From: Nocardioides sp. | GTDB lineage: Bacteria > Actinomycetota > Actinomycetes > Propionibacteriales > Nocardioidaceae | Direction of reading: 5' to 3' | Length of the DNA: 14,242 bases | Assembly: GCA_030145945.1 (NCBI GenBank) | Contig: JASLDK010000245.1 | Location: 1 to 14,242 of the forward strand | Shown here: positions 13,003 through 14,242 of the stretch, one piece after another | Layout: the number at the start of each line of letters is the position of its first letter | How positions within the stretch are numbered: position 1 is the stretch's first letter | The notes under the pieces: model-generated | What the model was told of the DNA's origin: nothing | The model's input: the letters and a program-made list of their open reading frames with translations, nothing else | Databases searched by the model: none | Translations under genes and position numbers: made by a program

Positions 13003-13548
13003 TCAGGCGAGAGCCGTGTGCAGGCGTACCTGCTTGACAGTGCCGGTCACGCCTTCGGTGCCGGACTCGGTGTTGGATTCGGTGGCGAGTTCGCGGCTCG
13101 CGCCGTCGGCTGCCCAGCCCGCGCTGGTGAGGAACTCCCGGAGCACGTCGTCGGTGGAGTCGATCCAGCACACTGCGCGGGAGAACCGGTCGGCGGCCAG
13201 CGTGTCGACGCACGCCTGCAGCAGGCGGGATCCGTGCCCGGCCCGCGTGGCGGCGGGGTCGACGGTGAACTCGCGCATCTCACCGTCGGCGGCCTCGTCC
13301 GCGTCGGGATCGACATTGGGGCCGGTCAGCGCGAAGCCGACCACCCGGTCCTGGGCGAGCGCCACGAGTGCGCGGTGTCGCGCCTCCGGGGGGCGGCTCA
13401 ACGACGTCCGCCATGCTTCGGCGAGCGCCTCGGCGTCAACGTCCACCTGGTCGTCGTACCGCTCCCGCCAGACGCGGAGCTGGACCGCTGAGATCCCGTC
13501 GGAGTCGGCCGGCCAGGCGACCCGGACGGAGACGTCTGCAGTGACCAT
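13003..13548 (-). CDS. GNAT-family N-acetyltransferase, substrate unknown
   Basis: This 181-residue protein has the GCN5-related acetyltransferase fold, which transfers acetyl from acetyl-CoA to an amine. Motif A is clear: EMREFTVDPAATRAGHGSRL (90-109), with the CoA pyrophosphate loop R-A-G-H-G-S at 102-107, then LLQACVDTL. ALVALAQDRVVGFALTG (60-76) is the preceding strand pair, and CWIDSTDDVLREFLTSAGW (127-145) is the motif B region. The C-terminal 30 residues are an unusual Ser/Thr/Glu-rich stretch followed by a last strand. The ATG at 13548 has AGGATGG just upstream. It is the first gene of a unit with azlC and azlD: its stop lies 8 nt from azlC and forms part of the azlC ribosome site. 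Acetylation of an amino acid or exported compound is possible but not shown. Confidence 0.88.
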   Translation of the reverse strand: MVTADVSVRVAWPADSDGISAVQLRVWRERYDDQVDVDAEALAEAWRTSLSRPPEARHRALVALAQDRVVGFALTGPNVDPDADEAADGEMREFTVDPAATRAGHGSRLLQACVDTLAADRFSRAVCWIDSTDDVLREFLTSAGWAADGASRELATESNTESGTEGVTGTVKQVRLHTALA

Positions 13549-13587
13549 GTCGCCATCCTGTCAGGGGTGATCCTCAGGCCCTCGCAG

Positions 13588-13593
13588 TAGGGT
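13588..13593 (+). promoter_or_regulatory. -10 box for leaderless aldo/keto reductase transcription
   Basis: TAGGGT (TANNNT) ends 6 nt before the ATG at 13600, which places the predicted transcript start on the start codon. No Shine-Dalgarno is present before the ATG. The -35 region is poor. The arrangement is the same as at dapB. Confidence 0.55.
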
Positions 13594-13599
13594 CGCTGC

Positions 13600-14242
13600 A
13601 TGGAGATTCGCAACCTCGGAGCGAGCGGGCTCCGCATCTCGGCCCTGGCCTACGGCAACTGGATCACCCACGGCTCGCAGGTCGAGGAGGATGCCGCAAC
13701 CGCGTGTGTGCGTCGCGCGCTTGACGAGGGCATCACGACCTTCGACACGGCGGACGTCTATGCCAACACCGCTGCCGAGACCGTTCTCGGGAAGGCGCTG
13801 GCGGGGGAGCGGCGCGAGGGCCTGGAGATCTTCACGAAGGTCTTCTGGCCGACCGGGCCCGGCAAGCACAACGACCATGGGCTCTCGCGCAAACACATCA
13901 TGGAGTCGATCGACGGCTCACTGCGCCGCCTGGGCACCGACTACGTCGACCTCTACCAGGCGCACAGGTTCGACCACGAGGTGCCGCTGGAGGAGACGAT
14001 GCTCGCGTTCGCGGACGTCGTCCGATCCGGGAAGGCCCTCTACATCGGGGTCTCCGAGTGGCGTGCCGAGGAGATCCGCGCCGCGGCAGCCCTGGCGCGT
14101 GAGCTCCATGTGCCGCTGATCTCCAACCAACCGCAGTATTCGATGCTGTGGCGGGTGATCGAGGAGGAGGTCGTGCCGGCCTCACGCGAGCTCGGCATCG
14201 GCCAGATCGTGTGGTCGCCGATCGCGCAAGGCGTGCTGACCG
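13600..14242 (+). CDS. Aldo/keto reductase, KCNAB-like (3' end outside window)
   Basis: About 214 codons of an NADPH-dependent aldo/keto reductase are present; the frame is open at the window edge. The start MEIRNLGASGLRISALAYGN is typical of the potassium-channel beta-subunit-like (AKR6/YghZ-type) branch. The catalytic tetrad is complete: Asp49 and Tyr54 in FDTADVYANTAAE, Lys80 in IFTKVFWP, and His122 in LYQAHRFD. Later barrel strands are RSGKALYIGVSEW and SNQPQYSMLW, where the Asn-Gln pair contacts the nicotinamide, followed by IVWSPIAQGVL. A full member has about 320-340 residues, so about a third is missing. The ATG is favoured by a leaderless-type -10 box six nt upstream. The gene is divergent from the acetyltransferase across 51 nt. 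The physiological carbonyl substrate is unknown. Confidence 0.93.
   Translation, partial: MEIRNLGASGLRISALAYGNWITHGSQVEEDAATACVRRALDEGITTFDTADVYANTAAETVLGKALAGERREGLEIFTKVFWPTGPGKHNDHGLSRKHIMESIDGSLRRLGTDYVDLYQAHRFDHEVPLEETMLAFADVVRSGKALYIGVSEWRAEEIRAAAALARELHVPLISNQPQYSMLWRVIEEEVVPASRELGIGQIVWSPIAQGVLT

Noticed and set aside
13006..13213. N-terminal extension of AzlC by 73 codons
   Set aside because: It overlaps the acetyltransferase gene in another frame and is Arg/His-rich. ATG 12994 has a good ribosome site.

Overview
The window is high-GC, densely packed DNA from an actinobacterium. The protein sequences look most like the Nocardioides / Propionibacteriales group: the PNPase N-terminus, an actinobacterial-type S15, GTG starts with 4-nt overlaps, and TANNNT -10 boxes with weak or no -35. 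The genus is inferred from remembered sequence similarity and was not tested.

The backbone is the familiar actinobacterial block ribF - rpsO - pnp - M16 peptidase - dapB, all on the plus strand. Two insertions on or around the opposite strand break it up. Region 1 (1-1462) holds the 3' end of ribF and a six-helix membrane protein of unknown function. Region 2 (1475-4031, minus) is a two-gene unit: an unassigned cytoplasmic molybdopterin oxidoreductase followed by the ribosome-rescue hydrolase arfB. Region 3 (4050-8215, plus) holds rpsO, a strong intrinsic terminator, pnp and a zinc peptidase whose start overlaps the pnp stop. Region 4 (8216-8652) has no convincing gene and is full of repeats. 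It contains two diverged copies of a ~105-bp element in inverted orientation, with further inverted repeats between and inside them. Region 5 (8653-11136, minus) holds a BCCT-type compatible-solute transporter and, upstream of it, a small SAM-dependent methyltransferase. Region 6 (11188-11970, plus) is dapB, which appears to be transcribed as a leaderless mRNA. Region 7 (12000-13548, minus) is a tight GNAT - azlC - azlD unit, the last two forming a branched-chain amino-acid exporter. Region 8 (13600 to the end, plus) is an aldo/keto reductase cut by the window edge, also with a leaderless-type promoter.

Most of the content is core metabolism and RNA/translation housekeeping: flavin synthesis, ribosome assembly, RNA decay, ribosome rescue and lysine/diaminopimelate synthesis. 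Transport and stress genes are interleaved. I found no CRISPR array, tRNA, rRNA, intact transposase or phage gene, and no clear multi-gene system that looks undescribed. The least explained items are the repeat cluster at 8241-8625 and the molybdoenzyme, which lacks both a partner subunit and a Cys/Sec metal ligand.
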